From Nocardiopsis quinghaiensis (GTDB taxonomy: Bacteria > Actinomycetota > Actinomycetes > Streptosporangiales > Streptosporangiaceae), in NCBI RefSeq assembly GCF_008638365.1, contig NZ_VWVU01000002.1, positions 124,001-188,000 of the forward strand: a stretch of 64,000 nt of DNA, in the 5' to 3' direction. The position numbers were made by a program, and so were the translations under genes. Of the stretch, positions 41,368 through 50,132 are shown one piece after another. The number at the start of each line of letters is the position of its first letter. Position 1 is the stretch's first letter. The notes beneath the pieces were generated by a model. That model was given only the letters and a program-made list of their open reading frames with translations. It was not told the DNA's origin and made no database searches.

Positions 41368-41856
41368 CTACCGGGTGCCCCAGGCGTAGGTCTGCTTGCG
41401 CAGCTTGAGGTAGAGGAACGTCTCGGTGGTGGACACGGTGTCGATGGCACGGATGTTCGCCAGGATGTCCAGCAGTTTGGGGTCGTCCTCGGCGACGACC
41501 TCGACCATCAGGTCGAAGGAGCCCGCCGTGATCACCACGTACTCCACGCCCTCGACCTCCGCGACGGCGTCTGCGGCGGCGTTGAGGTCGCCGGTGGTGC
41601 GCACGCCGATCATGGCCTGGCGGTTGAAGCCCAGCATCATGGGGTCGGTGACGCCCACCACCTGGACCGCTCCGGCCTCCAGCAGGCGCTGCACACGCTG
41701 GCGCACCGCCGCCTCCGACAGGCCGACGGCCTTGCCGATGGCCGCGTAGGACCGTCGGCCGTCCTCCTGCAGCACCTCGATGATGCGCTTGGCGGTGTCG
41801 TCGAGGACGACACCGTTGATCCTGCGCGTGGGGCTGGGGTCCGGCTGCTCGACCAC
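41368..41856 (-). CDS. Lrp/AsnC-family regulator
   Basis: A 162-aa regulator. GTG at 41856 is chosen because GAGGGA lies just upstream; the longer frame to 41970 is not family-like. HTH: LDDTAKRIIEVLQEDGRRSYAAIGKAVGLSEAAVRQRVQRLLEAGAVQVVGVTDP; RAM ligand domain: AVAEVEGVEYVVITAGSFDLMVEVVAEDDPKLLDILANIRAIDTVSTTETFLYLKL. It converges on gabT and may be part of the same amino-acid/GABA control circuit, but no direct proof is visible. A 12-bp perfect palindrome lies ~100 bp upstream. Confidence 0.9.
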   Translation of the reverse strand: MVEQPDPSPTRRINGVVLDDTAKRIIEVLQEDGRRSYAAIGKAVGLSEAAVRQRVQRLLEAGAVQVVGVTDPMMLGFNRQAMIGVRTTGDLNAAADAVAEVEGVEYVVITAGSFDLMVEVVAEDDPKLLDILANIRAIDTVSTTETFLYLKLRKQTYAWGTR

Positions 41857-41957
41857 GGGGTCCCTCGGCTTTCGGTGAATGGAATCCAGTTTCTGCCAGT
41901 GCGCCGACCAGTGGATTTCATTGTTGCCTGCGCACCGCACAACGGATTCCAAGGTAC

Positions 41958-41969
41958 TGCACGCGTGCA
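41958..41969. promoter_or_regulatory. 12-bp perfect palindrome upstream of lrp gene
   Basis: TGCACGCGTGCA is symmetric without mismatch and lies 102 bp before the Lrp-type GTG, in an AT-richer stretch. It could be an operator for the Lrp protein itself. Confidence 0.35.
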
Positions 41970-42054
41970 ACGGAGTCGGAGCGCGCTCATGGGGCCGGGG
42001 TTCGCCCTGCTCGGCGGCGGTCCGCCCGGCCGCCGGCGTTCCGGGAGCACCGGT

Positions 42055-43668
42055 TCAGCACTCGTCGCGGACCGAGTCCAGCGACAGCAGCGCCACGTGC
42101 AGGGACAGGCAGGTCTCCACCGACTCCAGGTCCGTGTCCAGCACGTGGGAGATCCGTCGCAGCCGGTCGTAGAACGCGGGCCGTGAGAGGTGGGCGCGTC
42201 CGGCCGCCAGCGCCTTGTTGCGGCCCGCGCCCAGGTAGTGGCGGAGCATGTCGGTCAGGTCGCCGCCGTGCCGCGCGTCGTGGTCCAGCAGCGGTCCCAG
42301 CTCGCGCTCGACGTAGGTCTGCAGTCGCTCGTCGTCGCGGAACAGGTGCAGCAGGCCGCGCAGGTGCAGGTCGGGCAGCCGGTAGAAGGGGCGCCGGTCG
42401 TTCTGTCGGATGGCCACGTCGCCGACCTGGCGGGCCTCCAGGAAGGAGCGCCGTACCTCGCGGACGCCGTCCGCGGAGGAGCCCACCGCCAGGACCGCGG
42501 CGTCGCCCACGGTGCCCCGGACGCGGTCGGCGAGCATGTGCAGCGTCGTGTCCAGGCTCTGGCGTCCGGGCAATGCCAGCAGGATGCCCACCCGCAGGTC
42601 GTCGAGCGAGCCCACCAGGGCGGGCAGGCGCAGCTCGCGGCAGGCGCGCGCGGCGCCCTCGGCCGTGTCGGACAGGCGCGCCTGGGCTGCCAGGCCGGTA
42701 CCGCTCTCACGCAGGCGCAGCACCAGCCCCACCAGGGCACGGTCCTTGAGCGGCACGCCCACCGCGCGGGCCCGGACCAGGGCCTCCTCCGGGTCGGAGT
42801 AGGCGCGGTCGATGATGCCCGCGATGATCGTGCGGTGCGTCTGCCGCTCCAGGCTCTCCTGGTGGCGTTCCAGCAGTCGGCCCAGGGCCAGGGTGGTGGC
42901 GGCGCGTTCGACGAGCATGCTCTGGCGGGGGGTGGGGCTGGCCCCGACGACGAGGATCAGCCGTCCCCAGTCCTGGCCACGCGCCCCGACCATGGTGACC
43001 AGCCACCCGGTGGCGGGCGTGTGGACGGTGCGCGAACCCGAGCGGGCCGCGCGCGAGCGGCTCTCCCACGAGGTGAGCAGGGTGCCGGGGTCCTCGCCGT
43101 TGAGGTCACAGGCCAGCACCTGGTGGGTGAGGTTCTCCAGGACCACCGGACAGTCGGAGAGCTGGACGACCTCGTGCAGGATGCGCCCGGCGTCGGCACC
43201 CTCCACCGACAGCCGGGTGAACACCGAGTGCAGCTTCTCGGACTCGCGCAGTTCCTCCAGCTGCTCGTTGACCACCCGGATGTGCACGGCCTCGGTGATC
43301 TCCACGAAGCGGGCCTCGCGGTCGAGCAGGATGACCGGCACGCCCGCGTCGCGGGCGGCGTCGAGGAAGGCGCGTGGAAGCTCGGCATGGTACTTGCGGC
43401 CGAGCTCGACCGCGATACCGCTGACCCCGACCGCGGAGAGGTCGTCGATGTAGCGGCGCAGCGCGTCGGGGTCGTCGGGCATGGCGATACCGGTGCTGAG
43501 CACCAGCTCACCGCCCCGAAGCAGGTGGGCGAGGTCGGTGACCTCGGCGATGTGGACCCAGCGCACGGCCACGTCCAGGTGTTCGGAGCCCACCACGACC
43601 CGGGGGCGGGCACGTTGGAGGGCGGGCAGCTGGAGGACCTCGGCAAGGGTGGGAAGCACGGTTTCCAT
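42055..43668 (-). CDS. PucR-family regulator of the aminotransferase/mmsA block
   Basis: A 537-aa protein with an N-terminal PucR domain (TLAEVLQLPALQRARPRVVVGSEHLDVAVRWVHIAEVTDLAHLLRGGELVLSTG), a ~250-residue sensor-like middle, and a C-terminal HTH (MLRHYLGAGRNKALAAGRAHLSRPAFYDRLRRISHVL). The HTH has SRPAFYDRLRRI where most PucR proteins have H-R-x-T-L-R-Y-R. It is divergent from the class III aminotransferase gene at 43856, with a dyad in the 187-bp gap. PucR-type activators of pyrimidine/beta-alanine catabolism are known in other bacteria; that role is inferred here. Confidence 0.87.
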   Translation of the reverse strand: METVLPTLAEVLQLPALQRARPRVVVGSEHLDVAVRWVHIAEVTDLAHLLRGGELVLSTGIAMPDDPDALRRYIDDLSAVGVSGIAVELGRKYHAELPRAFLDAARDAGVPVILLDREARFVEITEAVHIRVVNEQLEELRESEKLHSVFTRLSVEGADAGRILHEVVQLSDCPVVLENLTHQVLACDLNGEDPGTLLTSWESRSRAARSGSRTVHTPATGWLVTMVGARGQDWGRLILVVGASPTPRQSMLVERAATTLALGRLLERHQESLERQTHRTIIAGIIDRAYSDPEEALVRARAVGVPLKDRALVGLVLRLRESGTGLAAQARLSDTAEGAARACRELRLPALVGSLDDLRVGILLALPGRQSLDTTLHMLADRVRGTVGDAAVLAVGSSADGVREVRRSFLEARQVGDVAIRQNDRRPFYRLPDLHLRGLLHLFRDDERLQTYVERELGPLLDHDARHGGDLTDMLRHYLGAGRNKALAAGRAHLSRPAFYDRLRRISHVLDTDLESVETCLSLHVALLSLDSVRDEC

Positions 43669-43774
43669 TCTAGGGACGAAGAACCGAACGTAGTGTCAGA
43701 TACCGGACTCCTCCAATTACAGTGTGTACGTCGGCACGCGCCCCGTCCCCAGGTCGCGTAGCCACCCGGGGGTC

Positions 43775-43789
43775 CTTACATGTCGTAAG
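43775..43789. promoter_or_regulatory. CTTAC-N5-GTAAG dyad (candidate operator)
   Basis: CTTACATGTCGTAAG has perfect 5-bp arms and lies in the 187-bp divergent region between the second PucR gene and the aminotransferase gene, 67 bp before the latter. It is a candidate PucR site. Confidence 0.4.
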
Positions 43790-43855
43790 CCCAACCACCA
43801 CGTTGTCAACATGCTGATCCTGGCCAAGCGCGGAGGGCGGGGCGAGACTGGATGC

Positions 43856-45142
43856 ATGTCGGAACTTCTCTCGCGCCACCGCGCGGTCATGCCCTCCTGG
43901 CTGCCCCTGTACTACGAGTCCCCGCTGGAGATCACCAGCGGCAAGGGCGCCCGTGTCACGGACGCCGACGGCAACACCTACCTGGACTTCTTCACCGGCA
44001 TCGTGACCAACATGCTCGGCTACGACGTGGCCGAGGTGCGCGAGGCCGTGGAGCGCCAGATCGCCAGGGGGGTCGTGCACACCTCCACCCTGTACCTCAT
44101 CCGCAACCAGGTCGAGCTGGCGGAGAAGATCGCCCGCCTCTCGGGGATCCCGGACGCCAAGGTCTTCTTCACCAACTCCGGTACCGAGGCCAACGAGACC
44201 GCCCTGCTCCTGGCCACGTACGCGCGCGGCAGCGACGAGGTGCTCGCGATGCGCGGCAGCTACCACGGGCGCTCGTTCGGCACCGTGGCGGTGACCGGCA
44301 ACCGGGCGTGGAAGAACTCCTCGCTGTCGCCGCTGAACGTGCACTACCTGCACGGCACCGACCACGCCTCCCCGGCCTTTCGCGGGATGACCGACCAGGA
44401 GTACGTCGAGGCGTGCGTCGCCGACCTGCGCGACGTGCTGGACACCACCGCGCCGAACGTGGCGTGCCTGATCGCCGAGCCGGTCCAGGGCGTGGGCGGG
44501 TTCGCGATGCCGCCGGACGGACTGTACGCCGCCTACAAGGAGGTGCTGGACGAACACGGCATCCTGTTCGTGTCCGACGAGGTGCAGACCGGGTGGGGCC
44601 GCACCGGCACGAGCTTCTTCGGCATCGGCGACCACGGCGTGACCCCGGACGCCATGACCTTCGCCAAGGGGCTGGGCAACGGCTTCGCCGTGGGCGGCGT
44701 CGTGGCGCGCGGCGACCTGATGGACCGGCTGGGCGCACTGGGCGTGGCCACCTTCGGCGGCAACCCCGTGTCGATGGCGGCGGCCGGGGCGACCCTGGAC
44801 TACGTCCTGGAGCACGACCTCCAGAGCAACGCCCGGCGGCAGGGTTCCCTGATCCTGGAGGGCCTCAAGGCGCTGACCGCGCTGCCGAGCGTGCGGGACG
44901 TGCGCGGCAAGGGCCTGATGTTCGCCGTGGAGATGGCCGACCCCGCCACCGGCGCTCCCTCGTCGCCGCTCGCGGGGAAGGTGCTGGAGGCCGCGCGCGA
45001 GCGCGGGCTGCTGGTGGGCAAGGGCGGTGTGCACGGCAACGTGCTGCGGATGGCGCCGCCGCTGACGCTGTCCCAGGAGGACGCCGCGGAGGGCCGCGAC
45101 GCGCTGCTGGACGCGGTGCGCTCGGTGGACGCCGGGGCCTGA
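43856..45142 (+). CDS. Class III aminotransferase (omega-amino acid:2-oxo acid type)
   Basis: A 428-aa PLP enzyme from ATG 43856 (an in-frame ATG at 43811 is possible). Landmarks: YLDFFTGIVTNMLGYDVAEV, FFTNSGTEANETALLLATYARG, MRGSYHGRSFGTVAVTG, IAEPVQGVGGFAMPPDGLY, SDEVQTGWGRTGTSFFG and the Schiff-base Lys271 in TFAKGLGNGFAVGG. The gene is followed by mmsA, so its product is likely malonate semialdehyde or methylmalonate semialdehyde formed from beta-alanine or 3-aminoisobutyrate; the AGXT2-like sequence is compatible with this. Confidence 0.88.
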   Translation: MSELLSRHRAVMPSWLPLYYESPLEITSGKGARVTDADGNTYLDFFTGIVTNMLGYDVAEVREAVERQIARGVVHTSTLYLIRNQVELAEKIARLSGIPDAKVFFTNSGTEANETALLLATYARGSDEVLAMRGSYHGRSFGTVAVTGNRAWKNSSLSPLNVHYLHGTDHASPAFRGMTDQEYVEACVADLRDVLDTTAPNVACLIAEPVQGVGGFAMPPDGLYAAYKEVLDEHGILFVSDEVQTGWGRTGTSFFGIGDHGVTPDAMTFAKGLGNGFAVGGVVARGDLMDRLGALGVATFGGNPVSMAAAGATLDYVLEHDLQSNARRQGSLILEGLKALTALPSVRDVRGKGLMFAVEMADPATGAPSSPLAGKVLEAARERGLLVGKGGVHGNVLRMAPPLTLSQEDAAEGRDALLDAVRSVDAGA

Positions 45143-45260
45143 CCCGGCCTTGCGCGGCCCCTGGGACCGATGTGAACCGGGGTCCCCCATTTCGAGGGGT
45201 TCCCCGAATCCCGCCCGTACAAGCGGACACTCCCCGCCTGTGGACAAGGAAGAGAACGGT

Positions 45261-46769
45261 ATGAGCAAGCACGTCACCCACTGGATCGGCGGGGCCGCCC
45301 ACGAGGGGCCGGCACAGCGCCGGGGGGACATCTACAATCCGGCGTCCGGCCAGGTCACCGGCACGGTCGACCTCGCGGGACCGCGGGAGGTCGACGCGGC
45401 GGTGACCGCGGCGCGGGAGGCCTTCCCGGGGTGGCGCGACACCTCGCTCTCCAAGCGGGTCCAGATCCTGTTCCGCTTCCGCGAACTGCTCAACGGAAAC
45501 AAGGAGCGGCTGGCGGAGCTGATCAGCGCCGAGCACGGCAAGGTCCTCTCCGACGCCCTGGGCGAGGTGTCCCGCGGCCTGGACGTCGTCGACTTCGCCT
45601 GCGGCATCCCGCACCTGCTCAAGGGCGGCTACTCCGAGAACGTGTCCACGGGCGTGGACTCCTACTCGATCATGCAGCCGCTCGGCGTGGTGACCGGCGT
45701 CACACCGTTCAACTTCCCCGCGATGGTGCCGATGTGGATGTTCCCGGTGGCCATAGCCTGCGGCAACACGTTCGTGCTCAAGCCCAGCGAGAAGGACCCG
45801 TCCGCGGCCGTCGTGATGGCCGAGCTGTGGGCCGAGGCGGGGCTGCCCGACGGGGTGTTCAGCGTCGTGCACGGTGACAGGACCGCGGTCGACGCCCTCC
45901 TGGAGCACCCGGACGTGGCGGCGGTCAGCTTCGTGGGCTCGACCCCGATCGCCCGGTACATCTACCGGACCGCCGCCGAGCACGGCAAGCGCGTCCAGGC
46001 CCTGGGCGGGGCGAAGAACCACATGGTGGTACTGCCCGACGCCGACCTGGACCTGGCCGCGGACGCGGCGGTCTCGGCCGGGTTCGGCTCGGCCGGCGAG
46101 CGGTGCATGGCCATCTCGGCGCTGGCCGTGGTGGACTCGGTCGCCGACGAACTGGTGGAGCGGATCCGCGAGCGGGTGGCGCGCCTGCGCGTGGGCCCCG
46201 GCGACGACGACCGGAGCGAGATGGGCCCGCTGGTCACCCGCGAGCACCGCGACAAGGTCGCCTCCTACCTGGAGTCGGGGGTGCGCGAGGGCGCGACCCT
46301 GGCGATCGACGGACGGATGCACCCGGTGCTGGGCGGGGACCCGGACGGTTTCTGGCTGGGCCCCTCACTGCTGGACCACGTCGGCCCGGAGATGTCCTGC
46401 TACGGGGACGAGATCTTCGGCCCGGTGCTGAGCATGGTGCGGGTGGGCGACTACGACGAGGCCGTGAAGCTCGTCAACGGCAATCCCTACGGCAACGGGA
46501 CGGCGATCTTCACCAACGACGGCGGTGCCGCACGGCGCTTCCAGAACGAGATCGAGGTCGGCATGGTGGGGATCAACGTCCCCATCCCGGTGCCGATGGC
46601 CTACTACTCCTTCGGCGGCTGGAAGCAGTCGCTGTTCGGCGACTCGCACGCGCACGGCACGGAGGGTGTCCACTTCTACACCCGCACGAAGGCGGTCACC
46701 GCGCGCTGGACGGACCCGGGCCAGAGGCCCGAGGGCGGCGTCGACCTGGGCTTTCCCACCAACGGCTGA
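45261..46769 (+). CDS. mmsA: (Methyl)malonate-semialdehyde dehydrogenase, CoA-acylating
   Basis: A 502-aa aldehyde dehydrogenase that converts methylmalonate or malonate semialdehyde with CoA and NAD to propionyl-CoA or acetyl-CoA and CO2. ATG at 45261 follows GGAAGAGAACGGT. Family landmarks: PASGQVTGTVDLAGPREVDAAV, QPLGVVTGVTPFNFPAMVPMWMFPVAIACGNTFVLKPSEKDPS, GGAKNHMVVLPDADLD and the nucleophile Cys282 in SAGERCMAISALAVV. The FNFPAMVPMWM motif is specific to MmsA among aldehyde dehydrogenases. It lies 118 bp after the aminotransferase gene and should act in the same pathway. Confidence 0.94.
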   Translation: MSKHVTHWIGGAAHEGPAQRRGDIYNPASGQVTGTVDLAGPREVDAAVTAAREAFPGWRDTSLSKRVQILFRFRELLNGNKERLAELISAEHGKVLSDALGEVSRGLDVVDFACGIPHLLKGGYSENVSTGVDSYSIMQPLGVVTGVTPFNFPAMVPMWMFPVAIACGNTFVLKPSEKDPSAAVVMAELWAEAGLPDGVFSVVHGDRTAVDALLEHPDVAAVSFVGSTPIARYIYRTAAEHGKRVQALGGAKNHMVVLPDADLDLAADAAVSAGFGSAGERCMAISALAVVDSVADELVERIRERVARLRVGPGDDDRSEMGPLVTREHRDKVASYLESGVREGATLAIDGRMHPVLGGDPDGFWLGPSLLDHVGPEMSCYGDEIFGPVLSMVRVGDYDEAVKLVNGNPYGNGTAIFTNDGGAARRFQNEIEVGMVGINVPIPVPMAYYSFGGWKQSLFGDSHAHGTEGVHFYTRTKAVTARWTDPGQRPEGGVDLGFPTNG

Positions 46770-47006
46770 ACGGGACTTCACGGAAATAGCGGATGGATCC
46801 GCCTCACTGTCGGTCGACCACGAACGACAGGGAGTATCGTTGTCGTCAGACGCTCCTCACGGGGCGTGGTCGACGCTGTCGGCGGCACACGAACCATCCC
46901 GGGAAGGACGCGCTCATTTCCCCTCCTCCCCGATGGAAGCGGGCGCGTCAACGGAAGCGCTCCGGGTCCGCCTCTCCCCCTGGACCCGGAGCGCGACCGT
47001 CTCCTC

Positions 47007-47249
47007 CTAGCGGGCCGCGAACAGCCGTTCACCAGCGGAAACCCGGGGTTCCGCGCCGATGATGCCCGCGCACTCCTCACAACCGAACACGTGGCTTCCG
47101 TCCGGCAGTTCGCCGAGGAGCCGACGGGGCCGGGGCCACTTGGTGTGGCAGGCGACGCAGGCATCCCCCATGCACTGCGCCCAGCTCAGCAGGTTCGGGT
47201 CGTAGACGTAGGCATCGATTGCGGGCCGCGTATCTGGTTCGCACATCAT
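47007..47249 (-). CDS. Cys-rich small protein with zinc-ribbon-like motifs
   Basis: About 80 aa. ATG at 47249 (or the adjacent ATG at 47246) is preferred; a TTG at 47264 is also in frame. Five cysteines and one histidine cluster in the middle: QCMGDACVACHTKW and, after a 20-residue basic loop, FGCEECAGI. Two C-x-x-C pairs in this layout suggest zinc binding. No membrane segment. It stands alone; neighbours are mmsA and a nitrilase-family gene. Function unknown, family not recognised. Confidence 0.6.
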   Translation of the reverse strand: MMCEPDTRPAIDAYVYDPNLLSWAQCMGDACVACHTKWPRPRRLLGELPDGSHVFGCEECAGIIGAEPRVSAGERLFAAR

Positions 47250-47488
47250 GCTCGTTCCGCGCAATGTCCTTGCTCCCCCCGTGGTTTAGGACAGTCTGGC
47301 GGGCCGATAGTTACCGGCTCTTTATTGAATCAGAAGCTTTGAACGCCTGGAAGGTTCCTGACCGATTTCCATCACATCATGCAGGTGAAGCATAACCGTA
47401 GGTGACGAACCCTGGGAAGACCCTGCTCGATAGGAAGATTTTCATCCGTTTTGCCTGAGTATCTACCAAGCAGTGGCGGTCCGGCGCC

Positions 47489-48304
47489 TCAGCTCTCCAC
47501 CCGCGCAGAGACCGAAAAACGGCGCAGCGATAGAGCCGGATTAATGTTCCGCACCTCTTCCACCCGAGCGGCCGAAACCCTGGCCGAGGTGACGGCGAAG
47601 GTCTGCTCCCCCAGCGCCGCGAGCGGTGTCCCCATGGGGTCGACCACCATGCTGTTGCCCGCGCCCGTGGGCGCCGCCTGCCCGGAGGCCGCCACGTACA
47701 CGGTGTTCTCGATGGCACGCGCCCGCACCAGCGTCCGCCAGTGCTCCTCCTTCAGCGGCCCGGGCACCCACTGCGCGGCCAGCAGCAGCACGTGCGCACC
47801 GGCGTCCGCGACACGGCGCGTCACCTCCGGGAAGCGCAGGTCATAGCAGGTCTGCAGGCCGAACACCACGCCGTCCGCGGTGAAGGTCTCCGGCTCCTCG
47901 ATCGGACCGGGGCGCAGCACGTCCGACTCCCTGGCCCCGAACGCGTCGTACAGGTGGATCTTGCGGTAGTGCGCGACCCGCTTCCCCTCCGGCGACAGCG
48001 CCACGAGCGTGTTGGTGAAGTGGGTGGCGTCGGCTCCGTCCTCGGCCTCGTTGACCCCCAGCACCAGGTGCACGCCCTCCCTGCGGGCGGCGTCGGCCGC
48101 CGCGGCGACGAAGGGCCCGTCCAGGGGCTCGGCCGCCGCCACGTAGCGGTGGTCGGTGCGCGAGGCGGTGAACATCGTGTACTCGGGCAGCAGGACCACG
48201 TCGGCGCCCTCGGACGCCGCACGGGCGGTCAGCTCCGCCACCGAGCGCTGGTTCTCGGCCTTGTCCTGACCGGGGGCGAACTGGGCGACCGCGACCTGCA
48301 CCAT
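47489..48304 (-). CDS. Nitrilase-superfamily carbon-nitrogen hydrolase
   Basis: A 271-aa hydrolase from ATG 48304 (GGAGAGG upstream). The catalytic triad is visible: Glu41 in VVLLPEYTMF, Lys115 in HYRKIHLYD and Cys153 in LQTCYDLRFPE. The pattern is closest to the Nit/omega-amidase branch (deaminated-glutathione or 2-oxoglutaramate amidase), not to true nitrilases. Cytosolic. The proximity to the aminotransferase/mmsA block raises a beta-ureidopropionase role, but its length and motifs fit amidases of the Nit branch better. It is divergent from the TetR gene. Confidence 0.88.
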   Translation of the reverse strand: MVQVAVAQFAPGQDKAENQRSVAELTARAASEGADVVLLPEYTMFTASRTDHRYVAAAEPLDGPFVAAAADAARREGVHLVLGVNEAEDGADATHFTNTLVALSPEGKRVAHYRKIHLYDAFGARESDVLRPGPIEEPETFTADGVVFGLQTCYDLRFPEVTRRVADAGAHVLLLAAQWVPGPLKEEHWRTLVRARAIENTVYVAASGQAAPTGAGNSMVVDPMGTPLAALGEQTFAVTSARVSAARVEEVRNINPALSLRRFSVSARVES

Positions 48305-48459
48305 CAGACCTCTCCTCGTCGGCGTGGGGCGTTCCGGCGTACGCCGTGCCCCGAGTGTACGACCAGCTCCCGGGGCCGCGCCCGCACCCGGGGGACCGGA
48401 CGCGGGAGGCTTCTCCGGGGCCCGGCGCACGGCGAGCCCCACTCCTCTTGCCAGGGGGC

Positions 48460-48493
48460 TGAACGGGCGTTTAACCTATTGAACATGAGTTCA
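48460..48493. promoter_or_regulatory. Tandem TGAAC-N4-GTTYA dyads at the TetR start
   Basis: TGAAC-N4-GTTTA at 48460-48473 and TGAAC-N4-GTTCA at 48480-48493 are spaced exactly 20 bp. The second covers the ATG at 48485. TAACCT at 48472-48477, 7 bases before the ATG, is a likely -10 box of a leaderless transcript and lies between the dyads. This is a natural autoregulatory TetR operator. Confidence 0.6.
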
Positions 48494-49150
48494 GCCAAGC
48501 GCTCCGACAGCGCGTCGGACCTGACGGCGCGCGCCCGCATCCGGGACGCGGCCATCGAGTGCTTCGGCCAGCACGGGTTCGGCGTGACCGTGCGAGCGGT
48601 CGCCGAACAGGCCGGGGTCTCCCCCGGCCTGGTGATCCACCACTTCGGGTCCAAGGACAAGCTCAGGCAGGCCTGTGACGACCACGTGATCGCCCTCGTC
48701 AACGAGATCAAGACGGAGTCGATCACCAGCCACGACAGCAGGACCTTCCTCCACCAGCTCGCGGCGGTGGAGGAGTACACCCCCTACATCGCCTACGTCT
48801 TCCGGGCGGTCCAGGCCGGGGGGCCGATCGCGGTCTCGCTCTACGAGCGCATGATCGCCGACGTCGAGGGCTACCTCGCCGCGGGCGAGGCCGAGGGCAC
48901 GGTCCGCCCGAGCCGGGACCCCGCCAAGCGGGCCCGCTGGATGGCGGCCAACTCCTTCGGGGCGGTGCTCGTGCTCATCACCATGCAGCAGCCCGGACAG
49001 CAGATCGACTTCGTCCGGATCATCCGCGAGTGGTCGGAGGAGTACATACTCCCAGCCCTTGAGGTCTACACCGAGGGTCTCCTGACCGAGCGCACGATGC
49101 TCGACGCCTATCTCCTCTACGTCAGCGACCCTCCCGCGGAGTCCGGTTGA
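48485..49150 (+). CDS. TetR-family regulator of the adjacent ABC exporter
   Basis: A 221-aa repressor. HTH at residues ~18-65: [52 protein letters not shown]. The C-terminal domain is helical and ends in a variable ligand pocket region. No ribosome binding site; the TAACCT box 7 bases upstream indicates a leaderless mRNA. The ABC transporter genes follow after 52 bp on the same strand, so it likely represses its own operon and is released by the exported compound. Confidence 0.92.
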   Translation: MSSAKRSDSASDLTARARIRDAAIECFGQHGFGVTVRAVAEQAGVSPGLVIHHFGSKDKLRQACDDHVIALVNEIKTESITSHDSRTFLHQLAAVEEYTPYIAYVFRAVQAGGPIAVSLYERMIADVEGYLAAGEAEGTVRPSRDPAKRARWMAANSFGAVLVLITMQQPGQQIDFVRIIREWSEEYILPALEVYTEGLLTERTMLDAYLLYVSDPPAESG

Positions 49151-49202
49151 CCACGGTGAACCCACGACCACGATCCCCACCACGTACAGAGGAACCCCGC
49201 CC

Positions 49203-50132
49203 ATGCCATCAACCGCCATCGAAGTCCGCGGCGTCGACAAGTACTTCGGCCGCTTCCAGGCCCTGGACAAGCTGGACCTGACCGTCCACACGGGCGAGGT
49301 CGCGGGTTTCCTCGGGCCCAACGGCTCCGGTAAGTCCACCACCATCCGCGTGCTGCTCGGCCTGCTCAGGGCCGACGCCGGATCGGTCGGCCTGCTCGGC
49401 GGCGACCCCTGGAGGGACGCCGTCACCCTGCACCGACGCCTGGCCTACGTCCCCGGCGACGTCACCCTGTGGCCCAACCTGACCGGAGGGCAGGCGATCG
49501 ACCTGCTCGGGCGGCTGCGCGGCGGGCTCGACCCCGCGCGCAAGAAGGACCTGCTGGCCCGCTTCGAGCTGGACCCGACCAAGAAGGCGCGCACCTACTC
49601 CAAGGGCAACCGGCAGAAGGTCGCCCTGGTCGCCGCCCTGTCCTCCGAGGCCGAACTGCTCATCCTGGACGAGCCCACCTCCGGCCTGGACCCGCTCATG
49701 GAGTCCGTGTTCACCGAGTGTGTCCTGGAGGCCAAGGCCCAGGGGCGCACCGTGCTGCTCTCCAGCCACATCCTGTCCGAGGTGGAGAAGCTGTGTGACA
49801 CCGTCACCATCATCCGCAAGGGCCGCTCGGTCGAGTCCGGGACCCTGGACGACCTGCGCCACCTGACCCGCTCCACCGTGCGCGCCACCATCGACGGCGA
49901 CGCCGGGGCCCTGGAGGGCGTGGAGGGGGTGCACAACCTGCGGACCGACGGTGACACGGTCACCTTCGACGTCGACAACATCCACATGGACGCCGCCATG
50001 CGCACGCTCACCGGCCTCGGGATCCGCTCCCTGGTGAGCAACCCGCCCTCCCTGGAGGAGCTGTTCATGCGCCACTACGGCGACGAGCTGGCCGCACTCA
50101 ACGGCCACGGGAACGGGAGCACGGCGGCATGA
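49203..50132 (+). CDS. ABC exporter ATPase (drug/antibiotic type)
   Basis: A 309-aa ATPase. Motifs: Walker [11 protein letters not shown] (~40-49), Q-loop [15 protein letters not shown], signature [16 protein letters not shown] (S-K-G-N instead of the canonical LSGGQ, as in this DrrA-like group), Walker [14 protein letters not shown], switch [14 protein letters not shown], and a C-terminal ~90-residue regulatory extension. ATGA overlap with the permease gene shows tight coupling. It energises the two-domain permease that follows. Confidence 0.93.
   Translation: MPSTAIEVRGVDKYFGRFQALDKLDLTVHTGEVAGFLGPNGSGKSTTIRVLLGLLRADAGSVGLLGGDPWRDAVTLHRRLAYVPGDVTLWPNLTGGQAIDLLGRLRGGLDPARKKDLLARFELDPTKKARTYSKGNRQKVALVAALSSEAELLILDEPTSGLDPLMESVFTECVLEAKAQGRTVLLSSHILSEVEKLCDTVTIIRKGRSVESGTLDDLRHLTRSTVRATIDGDAGALEGVEGVHNLRTDGDTVTFDVDNIHMDAAMRTLTGLGIRSLVSNPPSLEELFMRHYGDELAALNGHGNGSTAA

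Noticed and set aside
46793..47062. Small plus-strand frame after mmsA
   Set aside because: Arg/Pro-rich, overlaps the convergent Cys-rich gene, and has no start signal.
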